Shown: positions 14,552-24,148, counted from the stretch's first letter. The stretch is DNA of 30,486 bases from JBEAOO01 sp041164825 (GCA_041164825.1 JBEAOO010000366.1:1-30486), one strand, 5' to 3'. The notes: generated from the letters alone by a model not told the origin. Translations and numbers: made by a program.

Positions 14552-16068
14552 GATGAACAGGACACCTCGATGTGGCGCGCCCAATCGGGCGGGAAACCGG
14601 TGGCGTCGGGCGCCTCCGGGTGCTCGTCGAAGGGCCGACTCAGCAGCGCATGCAGGCGATGCACCTCGCTGAAGTCGCCGGCTTCGGCGCGTTGGATGGC
14701 GGTTTCGGCCAGGTGGTTGCGCAGCACCACGCTGGGGTTGACGGCGTTCATGCGCAGCGCGCGCTCGGCGTCGACGCTGTCCTCCGAGCGCAGGCGGGCG
14801 GCATAGAGCGCGGCCCAGGCCTCGTAGCGCGGTTGATCGATGAACAGGTCGCGCACCGGGGCGTTGTGCGCGGTCTCGGCCGAGTCAAACCCGCCCAGGC
14901 GGCGGAAGGCGATGGTGTAGTCCACGTGGCCGCGGTCCAGCGCCTGCAGCCATTCGTCAATCAACGCTTCGTCGCTGTCGTGCTGGGTGCGCAGGCCGAG
15001 TTTGGCGCGCATCAGTGCCTGCAGCGTGGGGGCAAACGTGGCCTTGTAGGTTTCGAGTGCATCCAGCGCCACCTCGGTGTCGTTGCCCATCAACGGCAGC
15101 AGCGCCTGGGCCAGCGCATGCAGGTTCCACAAGCCCGCGCCGGGCTGGCGCGCGTAGCTGTAGCGGCCTTGGTGGTCGGAGTGGTTGCAGATGTGGCCGG
15201 GCTCGAACGCGTCCAAAAAGCCGAACGGGCCGTAGTCGATGGTCAGGCCCAGGATCGACATGTTGTCGGTGTTCATCACCCCGTGGCAAAAGCCGACCGC
15301 CTGCCACTGCGCCATCAACCGCGCCGTGCGCACACTCACCGCCGCCAGCAGCGCGGCAGCGGGCACGGCGTGGTCGCGCGCTTGCGGGTAGTAGTGGTCG
15401 ATTACGAAGTCGAGCAGCTGCTGCAGCCGCTCGGGCTGGCCGTGGTGCGCAAAGTGTTCGAAGTGGCCAAAGCGGATGAAGCTGGGCGCCACTCGGGTGA
15501 CCACGGCCGCTGTCTCGGCCCGCTCCCGGCGCACCGGCAACGCCGAGCCCGTGATGCTCAGCGCGCGCGTGGTGGGGATGCCGAGCGCGTGCATCGCCTC
15601 AGACCCCAAAAACTCGCGGATCGAGGAGCGCAGCACCGCGCGGCCATCGCCCATGCGCGAGTAGGGCGTGCGGCCGGCGCCTTTGAGTTGCAGCTCCATC
15701 GGGCCGTGCTCGGCCGTCACCAGCTCGCCCAGGCTGAGCGCGCGGCCATCGCCCAGTTGGCCCGCCCACTGGCCAAACTGGTGACCGCTGTACACGCTGG
15801 CCAGCGGTCGCATGCCCTCCCAGGCCGCGTTGCCGCTGAACACTTGCAGGGCTTGCCAATCCTCGCGCGTGGCCCAGTCGGCCGGCAGGCCGAGCAGCTG
15901 CGCGCAATCGGCGCTGGTGGCCACCCAGTGCGGGTCGGGCAGGCCCTGCGGGTTGAGCTCGGTGTAAAAACCCTCGCCGAGGTCGGCAAAGCGATGGGTC
16001 CAGTTGAACGTGAACGCAGCGGCTTCGGTGGGGGCGGCCGGGGCAAGGGAGGCGGTGGCGTCGGGCAT
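14548..16068 (-). CDS. selO: SelO/YdiU family protein adenylyltransferase (pseudokinase)
   Basis: SelO proteins have a kinase fold that binds ATP in a flipped orientation and AMPylates proteins, including redox proteins. The 506-residue protein has family strings such as ELQLKGAGRTPYSRMGDGRA, RSSIREFLGSEAMHALGIPT, HGVMNTDNMSILG and IDYGPFGFLDAF. The C-terminus is EVSCSS: a cysteine stands at the antepenultimate position where eukaryotic SelO has selenocysteine. The ATG at 16068 gives an N-terminus ending in the conserved FNWTHRFADLGEGFY; the frame is open to 16161 without clear homology. It leads the minus-strand cluster and overlaps msrB by 4 bp, a context that fits oxidative-stress protection. 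Confidence 0.94.
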   Translation of the reverse strand: MPDATASLAPAAPTEAAAFTFNWTHRFADLGEGFYTELNPQGLPDPHWVATSADCAQLLGLPADWATREDWQALQVFSGNAAWEGMRPLASVYSGHQFGQWAGQLGDGRALSLGELVTAEHGPMELQLKGAGRTPYSRMGDGRAVLRSSIREFLGSEAMHALGIPTTRALSITGSALPVRRERAETAAVVTRVAPSFIRFGHFEHFAHHGQPERLQQLLDFVIDHYYPQARDHAVPAAALLAAVSVRTARLMAQWQAVGFCHGVMNTDNMSILGLTIDYGPFGFLDAFEPGHICNHSDHQGRYSYARQPGAGLWNLHALAQALLPLMGNDTEVALDALETYKATFAPTLQALMRAKLGLRTQHDSDEALIDEWLQALDRGHVDYTIAFRRLGGFDSAETAHNAPVRDLFIDQPRYEAWAALYAARLRSEDSVDAERALRMNAVNPSVVLRNHLAETAIQRAEAGDFSEVHRLHALLSRPFDEHPEAPDATGFPPDWARHIEVSCSS

Positions 16069-16187
16069 GGAGGCAGTGTAGTGAGCGCGCCGCGACCCGG
16101 CACCGATAGGGGTAAATGCCCGGCGTCTGGTCGGCTGTGTGCACAGATGATCCGACGCCATCCCCCCACCTTTTTGGAGCGCCGACC

Positions 16188-17834
<1,647 letters not shown>

Positions 17835-17844
17835 GGCCTCCGGA

Positions 17845-17878
17845 CGCTCCGGCCCTGTAAAACAGGGGGCCTGGAGCG
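17845..17878 (+). terminator. Strong hairpin after the acyl-CoA synthetase (terminator-like, no U-tract)
   Basis: CGCTCC pairs with GGAGCG and GGCC..CTGT with ACAG..GGCC around an AAA loop, starting 10 bp after the stop. No T-run follows, so factor-independent termination is uncertain; it may stabilise the 3' end. Confidence 0.45.
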
Positions 17879-17972
17879 CCCTCAGACGCCGCGGCGTTCG
17901 AGCGTATCCAGAGTGAAATTGGCGCTGCGGCCCTGCGGTACCGGGGTGAACTGCATGGCAACGCAGGCGCTT

Positions 17973-18074
17973 GGGGAGCGCTGTGCCGCATTCCCTTTGC
18001 TCCGTGTCCCCCGGACCCGCTGCGCGGCTCCTCCTCCTTTACCTGCGCAAAGAGAATGCGGCACAGCGCTCCCC
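17973..18074 (-). repeat. T1 hairpin element C1
   Basis: The 28-nt arms (17973-18000 and 18047-18074, starting GGGGAGCGCTGTGCCGC) pair with one mismatch (CCC versus GAG position). The 46-nt core reads on the minus strand as GCAGGTAAAGGAGGAG…CCGGGGGACACGGA, with a different inner hairpin (CCGC, loop GCA, GCGG). Confidence 0.9.
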
Positions 18075-18123
18075 TGAACCGGTGGTGGGGCATGCCATCT
18101 CGACGGATGCCACGGTGGCTGGG

Positions 18124-18221
18124 GGGCGGTGATGGGCCGGGCCGATTTGCGGAGGTAAAGGAGGAGCTGGCCGCAGGCCGGCGGGGGACACGCAGCAAAT
18201 CGGCCCGGCCCGTCGCCGCCC
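18124..18221 (+). repeat. T2 hairpin element C2
   Basis: The 27-nt arms (18124-18150 and 18195-18221) pair fully apart from two T/G wobbles. The 44-nt core is GGAGGTAAAGGAGGAG…GGGGGACACGCA with the CTGGCC-GCA-GGCCGG inner hairpin. This core matches the T1 cores of A1 and B2 (about 41 of 44) rather than the T2 cores of A2 and B1. Confidence 0.9.
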
Positions 18222-18342
18222 TTGCGCTGGTCGTCGAGCGAGAAACCTTAGAACTGAATTGGCCTGAGACCAAAGACGGCAACGTGCCAAGTACCGAACT
18301 TACCGGCAACAGAGGACTTGCACGCATGAACGCCTGCCCGCG

Positions 18343-18678
18343 TCAGTTCGGGCAGACGGTCTCGCCCGTGGCCTCACGCTTGAAGCAGCCCACTGGCGCT
18401 TTTGGCGCGGGCTTGGACTTCTCCGACTCACCGTCGGCCAACTTCCCCCGCTGCGCTTCGTAGGTCTGGTAGTCGGTGGGTGGCAGTTTGGCCACACAGG
18501 CTTTGCGCGCTTCAAAGTCCACCAGCTTGTTGCAGGCCTGCTTTTCCATGTCGTAGCGGGCCAAGTAAGCCACATCACAGCCGCACAGGCTCAGCGCGAT
18601 CAGGGCTGTGCCGAGGCTCGTGGCGAGGGCCAAGCCGTGGCAGGGCGCGCGCAGTTGTTGGCGGTGCGAGGGGGGCAT
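18343..18678 (-). CDS. Small predicted lipoprotein
   Basis: A 111-residue protein of unknown function. The ATG at 18678 gives a basic N-terminus (MPPSHRQQLR) and a hydrophobic segment ending in a lipobox-like LCGC (Cys34), so lipid attachment to a membrane is likely. The mature part holds three further Cys after the lipobox (in KQACNK, RKACVA and PVGCFK) plus a terminal one in ETVCPN; disulfides in the periplasm are possible. The motif YEAQRGKLADGESEKSKPAPK forms a charged linker. The much longer frame upstream is a shadow of livH. The gene is divergent from livH, with 144 bp between starts. Confidence 0.72.
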   Translation of the reverse strand: MPPSHRQQLRAPCHGLALATSLGTALIALSLCGCDVAYLARYDMEKQACNKLVDFEARKACVAKLPPTDYQTYEAQRGKLADGESEKSKPAPKAPVGCFKREATGETVCPN

Positions 18679-18822
18679 GTTGGGGCTCCGTCGTGGTGGC
18701 AGGCAGTCTACGTGCGGCACCCGTTCGGGCCCGCTCGCCGCCAACCTTGGCATGATGCGAGCCGCGCCACCTTGGTCTGCGATTTTTGCTCCCTCCACTC
18801 CGACTGCCCCTTGCTGCCCCCG

Positions 18823-19821
18823 ATGGCCCACGCCACCCTGACCCTGTTGAACGGCCTGAGCCAAGGCCTGATGCTGTTCATGCTGAGCGCGGGGCTGACG
18901 CTGATTTTCAGCATGATGGGCGTGCTCAACTTTGCTCACGCGAGCTTCTACATGCTGGGCGCTTACCTGGGCCATGCCATTGCGGGCTGGGCGGGATTTG
19001 GCGTTGCGCTGTTGCTGGCGCCGCTGGCGGTGGGGGCGCTGGGTTGCGCGTTTGAGGCCTTTTGCTTGCGCCGCGTGCACCGGCATGGCCACGTGCCCGA
19101 GCTGTTGATCACCTTTGGGCTGTCGTATGTGTTGCTGGAGGTGGTGCAGCTGCTGTGGGGGCGCGGGCCGGTGGTGTTCGCGCCGCCGCCTTGGTTGCAG
19201 GGGGCGCTGTTGACCTTGGTGGATGTGCCCGGGCACGGTGTGTCGCTGCGCGGGGGCGATGCGCCTGCGGCAATGTGCGCGGCGCCGGTGGTGTGCTCGC
19301 CGTTCCCGGCTACCCGGGGCTTCATGATGGCCGTGGCGCTGCTCACCTTGCTGGCACTGAGCCTGTGGCTGCGGCGCACGCGCACGGGTTTGATCTTGCG
19401 CGCCGCGCTCACCCATCCGGCCATGGCGCAGGCGTTGGGCCACAACGTGCCGCGTGTGTTCATGCAGGTGTTTGGCGCCGGGGCGGCGCTGGCCGCGTTG
19501 GCCGGGGTGATGGGCGGCAGCACCTTTGTCACCGAGCCCGGCATGGCGGCCCATGTGGGTGCGGTGATTTTTGCGGTGGTGGTGGTGGGTGGGCTGGGCT
19601 CCCTGGCCGGGGCCTTCATCGTGTCGCTGTTGCTGGGTGTGCTGCAGACGGCGGCGGTGGGGGTGGACGCGTCCTTGGCCAGCCTGCCGGGCGGCGGGTG
19701 GTTGCCGGCTGCGCTGCAGGCCACCACGGTGGCGCAGTGGGCGCCCTTGCTGCCGTTTGCGGTCATGGTGGCGGTGCTGGTGGCGCGGCCGCGCGGATTG
19801 ATGGGGCGGCGAGATGCGTGA
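18823..19821 (+). CDS. livH: Branched-chain amino acid-type ABC permease (LivH-like)
   Basis: This 332-residue inner-membrane permease belongs to the HAAT (LivH/UrtB) family. It has about eight hydrophobic segments and the family-typical MGVLNFAHASFYMLGAYLG near the N-terminus. The cytoplasmic loop contacting the ATPase is TRTGLILRAALTHPAMAQALGHNV, and the C-terminal half contains VVVVGGLGSLAGAFIVSLLLG. The extracytoplasmic loop near 155-185 has two cysteines (AAMCAAPVVC), unlike E. coli LivH. The ATG at 18823 is the first that leaves a normal N-terminus, though no Shine-Dalgarno is visible. The stop overlaps the next permease by 8 bp. The substrate (Leu/Ile/Val, urea, amides or aromatic acids) is not readable. 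Confidence 0.9.
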   Translation: MAHATLTLLNGLSQGLMLFMLSAGLTLIFSMMGVLNFAHASFYMLGAYLGHAIAGWAGFGVALLLAPLAVGALGCAFEAFCLRRVHRHGHVPELLITFGLSYVLLEVVQLLWGRGPVVFAPPPWLQGALLTLVDVPGHGVSLRGGDAPAAMCAAPVVCSPFPATRGFMMAVALLTLLALSLWLRRTRTGLILRAALTHPAMAQALGHNVPRVFMQVFGAGAALAALAGVMGGSTFVTEPGMAAHVGAVIFAVVVVGGLGSLAGAFIVSLLLGVLQTAAVGVDASLASLPGGGWLPAALQATTVAQWAPLLPFAVMVAVLVARPRGLMGRRDA

Positions 19822-21028
19822 GCGCCGGTCTGCCTGGGTGTCGTGGTGCGGGTTCGCGCTGCTGTTGCTGGCCGCGCCACTGCTGTGGGGCAGCAGCCTG
19901 GGCCTGAACCTGCTGACGCAAGTCGGCATCACCATGCTGGCCTGCCTGTCGCTCAACGTGCTGCTGGGCCACAGCGGCTTGCTGAGTTTTGGCCACGCAA
20001 TCTATGTGGGCGCGGGCGCCTACGCCGCCATCCATACGCTCAACCGCTTGGGAGGTGTGATGCCGGTGAGCCTGGCGCCGTTGCTCGGTGGCGTGGCGGG
20101 TGCGGCGCTGGCGCTGCTTTTGGCCGTGGTGCAAGCGCGGCGCGGCGGCGCCACCTTCGCGATGATTTCGCTGGGTTTGGGCGAGTTGGTGCATGCGGCA
20201 GCGGCCATGTTTCCGGCCGTGTTTGGTGGCGAGTCGGGCCTGAGCGCCAACCGCGTGGTCGGCGCGCCCGTGGCTGGCATCAGTTTTGGGCCGGCGTGGC
20301 AGGTGTACGCGCTGGTGGCGGTGTATGTGTTCGCTGGCGTGATGGGGCTGTGGTGGCTGCGCAGCACGCCACTGGGGCAACTGCTGGCGGCCTCGCGTGA
20401 GGGCAGCGAGCGCGTTGAATTCTTGGGTGTCAGTGCACAGGCCCTGCGGCTGCGCGCGCTGCTGCTGGCGGGTTTTGTGGCCGGGGTGTCGGGCGCGCTG
20501 GGCGCGCTGCACAGTGAGCTGGTGAGTGCCGAGGTGTTCAGCGCCCAGCGCTCGGGCGCGCTGCTGCTGTTCACGGTGCTGGGTGGCACGGCGGTGTTGG
20601 GCGGGCCGCTGCTGGGCGCGGTGTTGATGGTGGGGGCGCAGAACCTGTTGCCGCTGTGGACGCCGGCCTGGTTGCTCTACCTGGGTTTGCTGTTCATGGC
20701 GGTGGTGATGGCGGCGCCCGAGGGCTTGGGCGGTGTGGCGCTGCGCGTGGTGCGCGCTGGTCGCGTGGGTGGCCTGCGGCTGCGTGATCACGCAGTGGCG
20801 TGTGCGGCTTGGGCGCTGCTGATGCTGGGTGGCGTGGTGCTGATCGAGATGACCTACCACCTGCAATTTGCGGCCGATGCGGCGGCACCGCGCACGGTGC
20901 TGGGCCTGGCGCTGCGCGTGCACTCGGCGCTGGATTGGACGCTGGCGGCGGGCGTGCTGCTGGTCGGTGCGTTGGGCGTGTGGTGGGCGGCACATCGCCG
21001 CCACCGCACGCTGCGGGAGGCGCCATGA
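19814..21028 (+). CDS. livM: Branched-chain amino acid-type ABC permease (LivM-like) with C-terminal extension
   Basis: The first 320 residues are a LivM-type permease: NVLLGHSGLLSFGHAIYVGAGAYA near the N-terminus, the coupling loop STPLGQLLAASREGSERVEFLGV and TVLGGTAVLGGPLLGAVLM. The remaining 84 residues add a basic stretch (RVVRAGRVGGLRLRDH) and two more hydrophobic segments (about 332-350 and 378-396), ending in a His/Arg-rich tail. LivM proteins commonly stop near 320-360 residues without this. The extension may be a membrane-packing or partner-binding element. It overlaps livH by 8 bp and livG by 4 bp (ATGA), so the four genes form a tight operon. Confidence 0.9.
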   Translation: MRERRSAWVSWCGFALLLLAAPLLWGSSLGLNLLTQVGITMLACLSLNVLLGHSGLLSFGHAIYVGAGAYAAIHTLNRLGGVMPVSLAPLLGGVAGAALALLLAVVQARRGGATFAMISLGLGELVHAAAAMFPAVFGGESGLSANRVVGAPVAGISFGPAWQVYALVAVYVFAGVMGLWWLRSTPLGQLLAASREGSERVEFLGVSAQALRLRALLLAGFVAGVSGALGALHSELVSAEVFSAQRSGALLLFTVLGGTAVLGGPLLGAVLMVGAQNLLPLWTPAWLLYLGLLFMAVVMAAPEGLGGVALRVVRAGRVGGLRLRDHAVACAAWALLMLGGVVLIEMTYHLQFAADAAAPRTVLGLALRVHSALDWTLAAGVLLVGALGVWWAAHRRHRTLREAP

Positions 21029-21798
21029 CGGACGCGCTGACGCTCGTCAACGTGCGGCAGCGGTTTGGCGCCACCGAGGTGCTGCGCGGCGTGTCACTCA
21101 GCGTGAAGGCCGGCGAGCGCGTGGCGCTGATCGGCCCCAATGGCGCAGGCAAGTCCACCTTGTTCAACCTCATCAGTGGCCGCACCACACTGACGTGCGG
21201 CGAGGTGTGGCTGCGCGGCCAGCGCATCGACGGGCAGGCGCCACACGCCGTCGCCCGGTGCGGGCTGGCGCGCAGTTTTCAGGTGTCGCAGGTGTTTGCG
21301 CGGCTGACGGTGCACGAGCACCTGCGCGCCGCGCTGCTGGCCGCGCAGGGATGGGGTTTGCGCCTGTGGTGCGCGCCGGCCCAGCGTCGTGCCATCGAGG
21401 CGCAGGCCGATGTGTGGCTGCAGCGCCTGCACCTGGCCGCGCAGCGCAACACGCCAGCGGCCGCGCTGAGTTACGCCGAGCAGCGCGCGCTGGAGCTGGG
21501 CCTGACGCTGGCCAGCGGCGCGCCGGTGCTGCTGCTCGATGAGCCCACCGCCGGCATGAGCCGCAGCGAGGCCGCGCACGCGGTGGCGCTGATCCGCGAG
21601 CTCACGGTGGGGCGCAGTGTGTTGATCGTGGAGCACGACATGCAGGTGGTGTTTGAGCTGGCCGACCGCATTGCCGTGCTGGTGGCGGGCGAGGTGATTG
21701 CGTTGGACACGCCCGACGCTGTGCGCGCCAACCCGTTGGTGCAGGCCGCCTACCTGGGCGCCTACCTGGGCGCGCCTGTGAGCGAGGCCGCGCCATGA
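21025..21798 (+). CDS. livG: Branched-chain amino acid-type ABC ATPase (LivG-like)
   Basis: This is one of two ATPases that drive the LivHM-like permeases. The 257-residue protein has Walker A GPNGAGKST (37-45), the signature variant LSYAEQRALELGL that is characteristic of LivG in place of LSGGQ, Walker B VLLLDEPTAGMS and the switch His in LIVEHDMQVVF. A C-terminal segment (VIALDTPDAVRANPLVQAAYLGAYLG) is typical of the family. The start is fixed by the ATGA overlap with livM; the stop overlaps livF in the same way. Confidence 0.94.
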   Translation: MTDALTLVNVRQRFGATEVLRGVSLSVKAGERVALIGPNGAGKSTLFNLISGRTTLTCGEVWLRGQRIDGQAPHAVARCGLARSFQVSQVFARLTVHEHLRAALLAAQGWGLRLWCAPAQRRAIEAQADVWLQRLHLAAQRNTPAAALSYAEQRALELGLTLASGAPVLLLDEPTAGMSRSEAAHAVALIRELTVGRSVLIVEHDMQVVFELADRIAVLVAGEVIALDTPDAVRANPLVQAAYLGAYLGAPVSEAAP

Positions 21799-22517
21799 GC
21801 GCATCGACCCAGGCGCTGTTGCGCGTGCGCGGCCTGCGGGCCTTTCACGGCCCGCAACCGGTGTTGCACGGCATGGACCTCGACGTGCGCGCCGGAGAGA
21901 TCGTCGCCGTGCTGGGCCGCAATGGCGCCGGTCGCTCGACGCTGCTGCAGGCCCTGATGGGGCAGGTGAGGGCGCAGGGCAGTGTGATGTGGCAGGGCGC
22001 TGAGTTGCTGGGCTGGCCGCCGCACGAGATCGCGCGTGCGGGCCTGGCCTGGGTGCCCGAGTCGCGCGATGTGTTTGCGCAGCTCACCGTGCAGCAAAAC
22101 CTGGTGTTGGGTGAACAGCCCCGGTCGAAGCGCGCCAGCCGAGCCTGGACCGTGGCCGAGGTGTACGCGCAGTTCCCCTTGCTGCGGGCCCGCGCCCACA
22201 CGCTGGCCGGTGTGCTCTCGGGCGGCGAGCAGCAACTGCTGAGCTTGTGCCGCGCCTTGATGGGCGGGCCGGCGCTGCTGCTGGTGGATGAGCCCACCGA
22301 GGGCCTCTCGCCAGCCATGGCCCAGCAGGTGATGGCGCTGATCGCGACGCTGCCGGCGCAGGGTATGGCCGTGCTCTTGGTGGCTCAGCATCTGAGCGTT
22401 GCGCTGCCGCTGGCCTCGCGCTGCCTGCTGCTGGGGCGGGGCCGCGTGGTGTTCTCGGGCACACCGGCCGAGCTGCGCGCGCAGCCGGCCTTGCAGCAGG
22501 AGTGGCTGGCGGTTTGA
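21795..22517 (+). CDS. livF: Branched-chain amino acid-type ABC ATPase (LivF-like), Walker A Lys replaced by Arg
   Basis: The 240-residue second ATPase of the transporter has signature LSGGEQQLLSLCRAL, Walker B LLLVDEPTEGLSP and switch-like VAQHLSVAL. Two key residues deviate: Walker A reads GRNGAGRST (Lys to Arg, codon CGC), and the position usually His after Walker B is in VAQHLS, where Gln-His follows. The Lys to Arg change usually weakens ATP hydrolysis, so LivG may do most of the work, as in asymmetric ABC pairs; this is inference. The overlap with livG is 4 bp. A short ACCGC/GCGGT hairpin follows the stop without a U-tract. Confidence 0.92.
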   Translation: MSASTQALLRVRGLRAFHGPQPVLHGMDLDVRAGEIVAVLGRNGAGRSTLLQALMGQVRAQGSVMWQGAELLGWPPHEIARAGLAWVPESRDVFAQLTVQQNLVLGEQPRSKRASRAWTVAEVYAQFPLLRARAHTLAGVLSGGEQQLLSLCRALMGGPALLLVDEPTEGLSPAMAQQVMALIATLPAQGMAVLLVAQHLSVALPLASRCLLLGRGRVVFSGTPAELRAQPALQQEWLAV

Positions 22518-22593
22518 CCGCCTGCAAAGCGGTGCCAGCAATCGCTGCGACACTTGAGGTTTTGATGAACAACCCACCACGGGATGGTTTGAG

Positions 22594-22791
22594 ATGACTG
22601 GAACTGATGTTGACAAATGGGCCTGGCGCGCCGTGCTGGTTGGCGGTTTGGGCGTGGCCTTGGGCCTGACGTTGCTGAAGCAAGGCGACGCCGGCTTGGG
22701 CTGGGGCCTCACCGGCGTGGCCGGTGTGGCCGTGTTGGCGGGCGTGATTGCGCTGGCCATTCGCATGACGAAAAAGGGGCAGCGCCTGTGA
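22594..22791 (+). CDS. Small two-helix membrane protein
   Basis: A 65-residue protein with two hydrophobic segments (about 12-27 and 35-56, AWRAVLVGGLGVALGLTLL and TGVAGVAVLAGVIALAI) and a basic tail (RMTKKGQRL). No family recognised. Support for being real comes from its stop overlapping the GTG start of the next gene (GTGA, 4 bp) and from a plausible membrane topology. It lies 76 bp after livF and could be part of the same transcript or start a new one. Confidence 0.6.
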   Translation: MTGTDVDKWAWRAVLVGGLGVALGLTLLKQGDAGLGWGLTGVAGVAVLAGVIALAIRMTKKGQRL

Positions 22792-23069
22792 TTCAACACA
22801 TCGTGATGTGGTCGCTCAAAGCGCCGGCCGACGCCCCGCGCTTCAAGGCTTTGCTCGACACCTGCCAGGGCATCTCGCCCGGCATGCTGGGCTTTGAAGT
22901 GGGCATCAAAACCGACGGCCTGGAGGCCAATGTGGACGTGGTGCTGATCTCCAGCTTCACCGATGCTGCCGCCCTGGCCGCTTACGTGGTGCACCCCGCC
23001 CACCAAGCGGTGCTGGGTGAGTTGGGCGCCATGCGCGCCTCGCGCCACGTGCTCGATTTCAACGCCTGA
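22788..23069 (+). CDS. Dabb family (stress-responsive alpha/beta-barrel) protein
   Basis: The 93-residue protein has the Dabb ferredoxin-like dimeric barrel fold: IQHIVMWSLK at the start, a central GMLGFEVGIKTDG, then VDVVLISSFTDAAALAAYVVHPAHQAVL and RHVLDFNA at the end. The family includes stress proteins and small oxidative-cleavage or cyclase enzymes, so a specific function cannot be given. The start is GTG at 22788, overlapping the previous stop; the internal ATG would remove the first conserved strand. Confidence 0.85.
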   Translation: MIQHIVMWSLKAPADAPRFKALLDTCQGISPGMLGFEVGIKTDGLEANVDVVLISSFTDAAALAAYVVHPAHQAVLGELGAMRASRHVLDFNA

Positions 23070-23083
23070 ACGCCAGCGTCGAC

Positions 23084-23557
23084 GTGTCGATCCCGTTCCC
23101 CACGCCGATCCCCTTTGTGCAGGCGCAAGGCTTCGCGCTGCAGCGCTTTGATGGCGGTGTGGCCGAGCTGGTGCTCGATTTGCGCGACGACCAACGCAAC
23201 GCCTTCAACGTGGCCCACGGTGGCCTGTTGATGACGCTGCTCGACGTGGCCATGGCGCACGCCGCCCGCAGCCCGGCCGCGCCGGGTGGCGCTGTGGAGC
23301 CGCGTGGCGTGGTCACGGTGGAGATGAAAACCAGCTTCATGCGCCCCGGCGACGGCCGCCTCACCGCCCAAGGGCGTGTGCTGCACCAGAGTGCGACGTT
23401 GGCGTTTTGCGAAGGTGATGTGCGATCGGCCAGCGGCGAGCTGCTGGCCCACGCCACCGGCACCTTCAAATACCTGAAGCGCCTGCCCACCGCGGGCCGC
23501 CAACTGAGGCCACTGAACCATGATGAGCCGCCAACGCAGGGTGCCGGGTCGGATTGA
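23084..23557 (+). CDS. PaaI-type hotdog-fold thioesterase
   Basis: A 157-residue hotdog protein likely to hydrolyse acyl-CoA thioesters. The motif NAFNVAHGGLLMTLLDVAMAHAA (about 42-64) has the His-Gly-Gly turn and the Asp of the hot-dog helix that PaaI enzymes use. VTVEMKTSFMRPG and GRLTAQGRVLHQSATLAFCEGDV follow as the beta-sheet core. The start codon is GTG at 23084, 15 bp after the Dabb gene. The C-terminal tail (PTAGRQLRPLNHDEPPTQ) is not part of the fold. If the next gene starts at its first ATG, the two overlap by 38 bp. Confidence 0.9.
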   Translation: MSIPFPTPIPFVQAQGFALQRFDGGVAELVLDLRDDQRNAFNVAHGGLLMTLLDVAMAHAARSPAAPGGAVEPRGVVTVEMKTSFMRPGDGRLTAQGRVLHQSATLAFCEGDVRSASGELLAHATGTFKYLKRLPTAGRQLRPLNHDEPPTQGAGSD

Positions 23558-24092
23558 GCGGGGTGGCTGCGTGGCCCAGGTGCAGCTTCCGTCGTCGGGC
23601 CCATCGCGGCGCCTGCTGCTGGGCCTGCTGGCAAGCGGGCTGTGCGCGCCTTGCGCCGCGCAAACGCAGTCCGCCGCCGAACCCATTGAGCTGATCCCTT
23701 TCGCCTTCTCCGTCGGCCAAACCGGCGCGGTCGGCGTGACCGGGCGCATCTGGCGCATTGCGGCCGATGGTGCGGTCACCCGTGCCACGCTGTTCAACCG
23801 CGAAGAAGACCCGGTGGACGCGCGGGGCCGCCTGAGTGCTGCGCAGATGGCCCGGGTGTCGCAAGCGCTGGCCGAGGCCGACACACGCACCTTGCCGGCC
23901 GAGTTGTCGCTCTGGACGGCCGCCAATCCCGCCGTCACGGTCCTGATGCGGGGTCCGCAGCGTGTGCGCTTGATGTCGCCTGCGGGCCAGGTGCCTACGC
24001 TGGAGGCGCACCCCGACGCCACCGAAGACGTGCGGCGTTTTTTGCGCTTGCAAACCGTGTTGCGGGACGTCTTGAGCGCGGCCTTGCCGTGA
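23520..24092 (+). CDS. Exported protein of unknown function, possible Tat substrate
   Basis: The longest frame gives 190 residues; GTG codons at 23571 and 23580 are good alternative starts that avoid the overlap with the thioesterase. The N-terminus holds SRRLLLGLLASGLCAPCAAQ, a signal peptide with a twin-arginine-like SRRLLL and a cleavage site after CAA or AQT. The mature part (about 140 residues) is Ala/Arg/Val-rich with VGVTGRIWRIAADGAVTRATLF and ends LRLQTVLRDVLSAAL. I do not recognise a family. A GC-rich hairpin follows at 24107-24148. Confidence 0.75.
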   Translation: MMSRQRRVPGRIERGGCVAQVQLPSSGPSRRLLLGLLASGLCAPCAAQTQSAAEPIELIPFAFSVGQTGAVGVTGRIWRIAADGAVTRATLFNREEDPVDARGRLSAAQMARVSQALAEADTRTLPAELSLWTAANPAVTVLMRGPQRVRLMSPAGQVPTLEAHPDATEDVRRFLRLQTVLRDVLSAALP

Positions 24093-24106
24093 GATGTGTG
24101 GCTCAC

Positions 24107-24148
24107 GGGGCGGGTGGCTGCGCGCTGGCTGTGCCACACTCCCGCCCC
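24107..24148 (+). terminator. GC-rich hairpin after the exported-protein gene
   Basis: GGGGCGGG pairs with CCCGCCCC (8 bp), with an inner GTGGC/GCCAC stem. Only TT follows, so it is terminator-like without a proper U-tract. Confidence 0.4.

Larger units (their letters stand above)
17937..18244. repeat. Composite double-hairpin repeat, copy C (inverted relative to B)
   Basis: Read on the minus strand, this copy gives flank (TTCTCGCTCGACG…GCGCAAG), T2 hairpin, linker (CACCGTGGCATCCGTCG…CATGC…CGGTTCAG), T1 hairpin and flank (GCGCC…ATGCA), as in copy B. It occupies most of the 508-bp gap between the convergent acyl-CoA synthetase and small lipoprotein genes. I see nothing assignable in 18245-18342. 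Confidence 0.87.
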
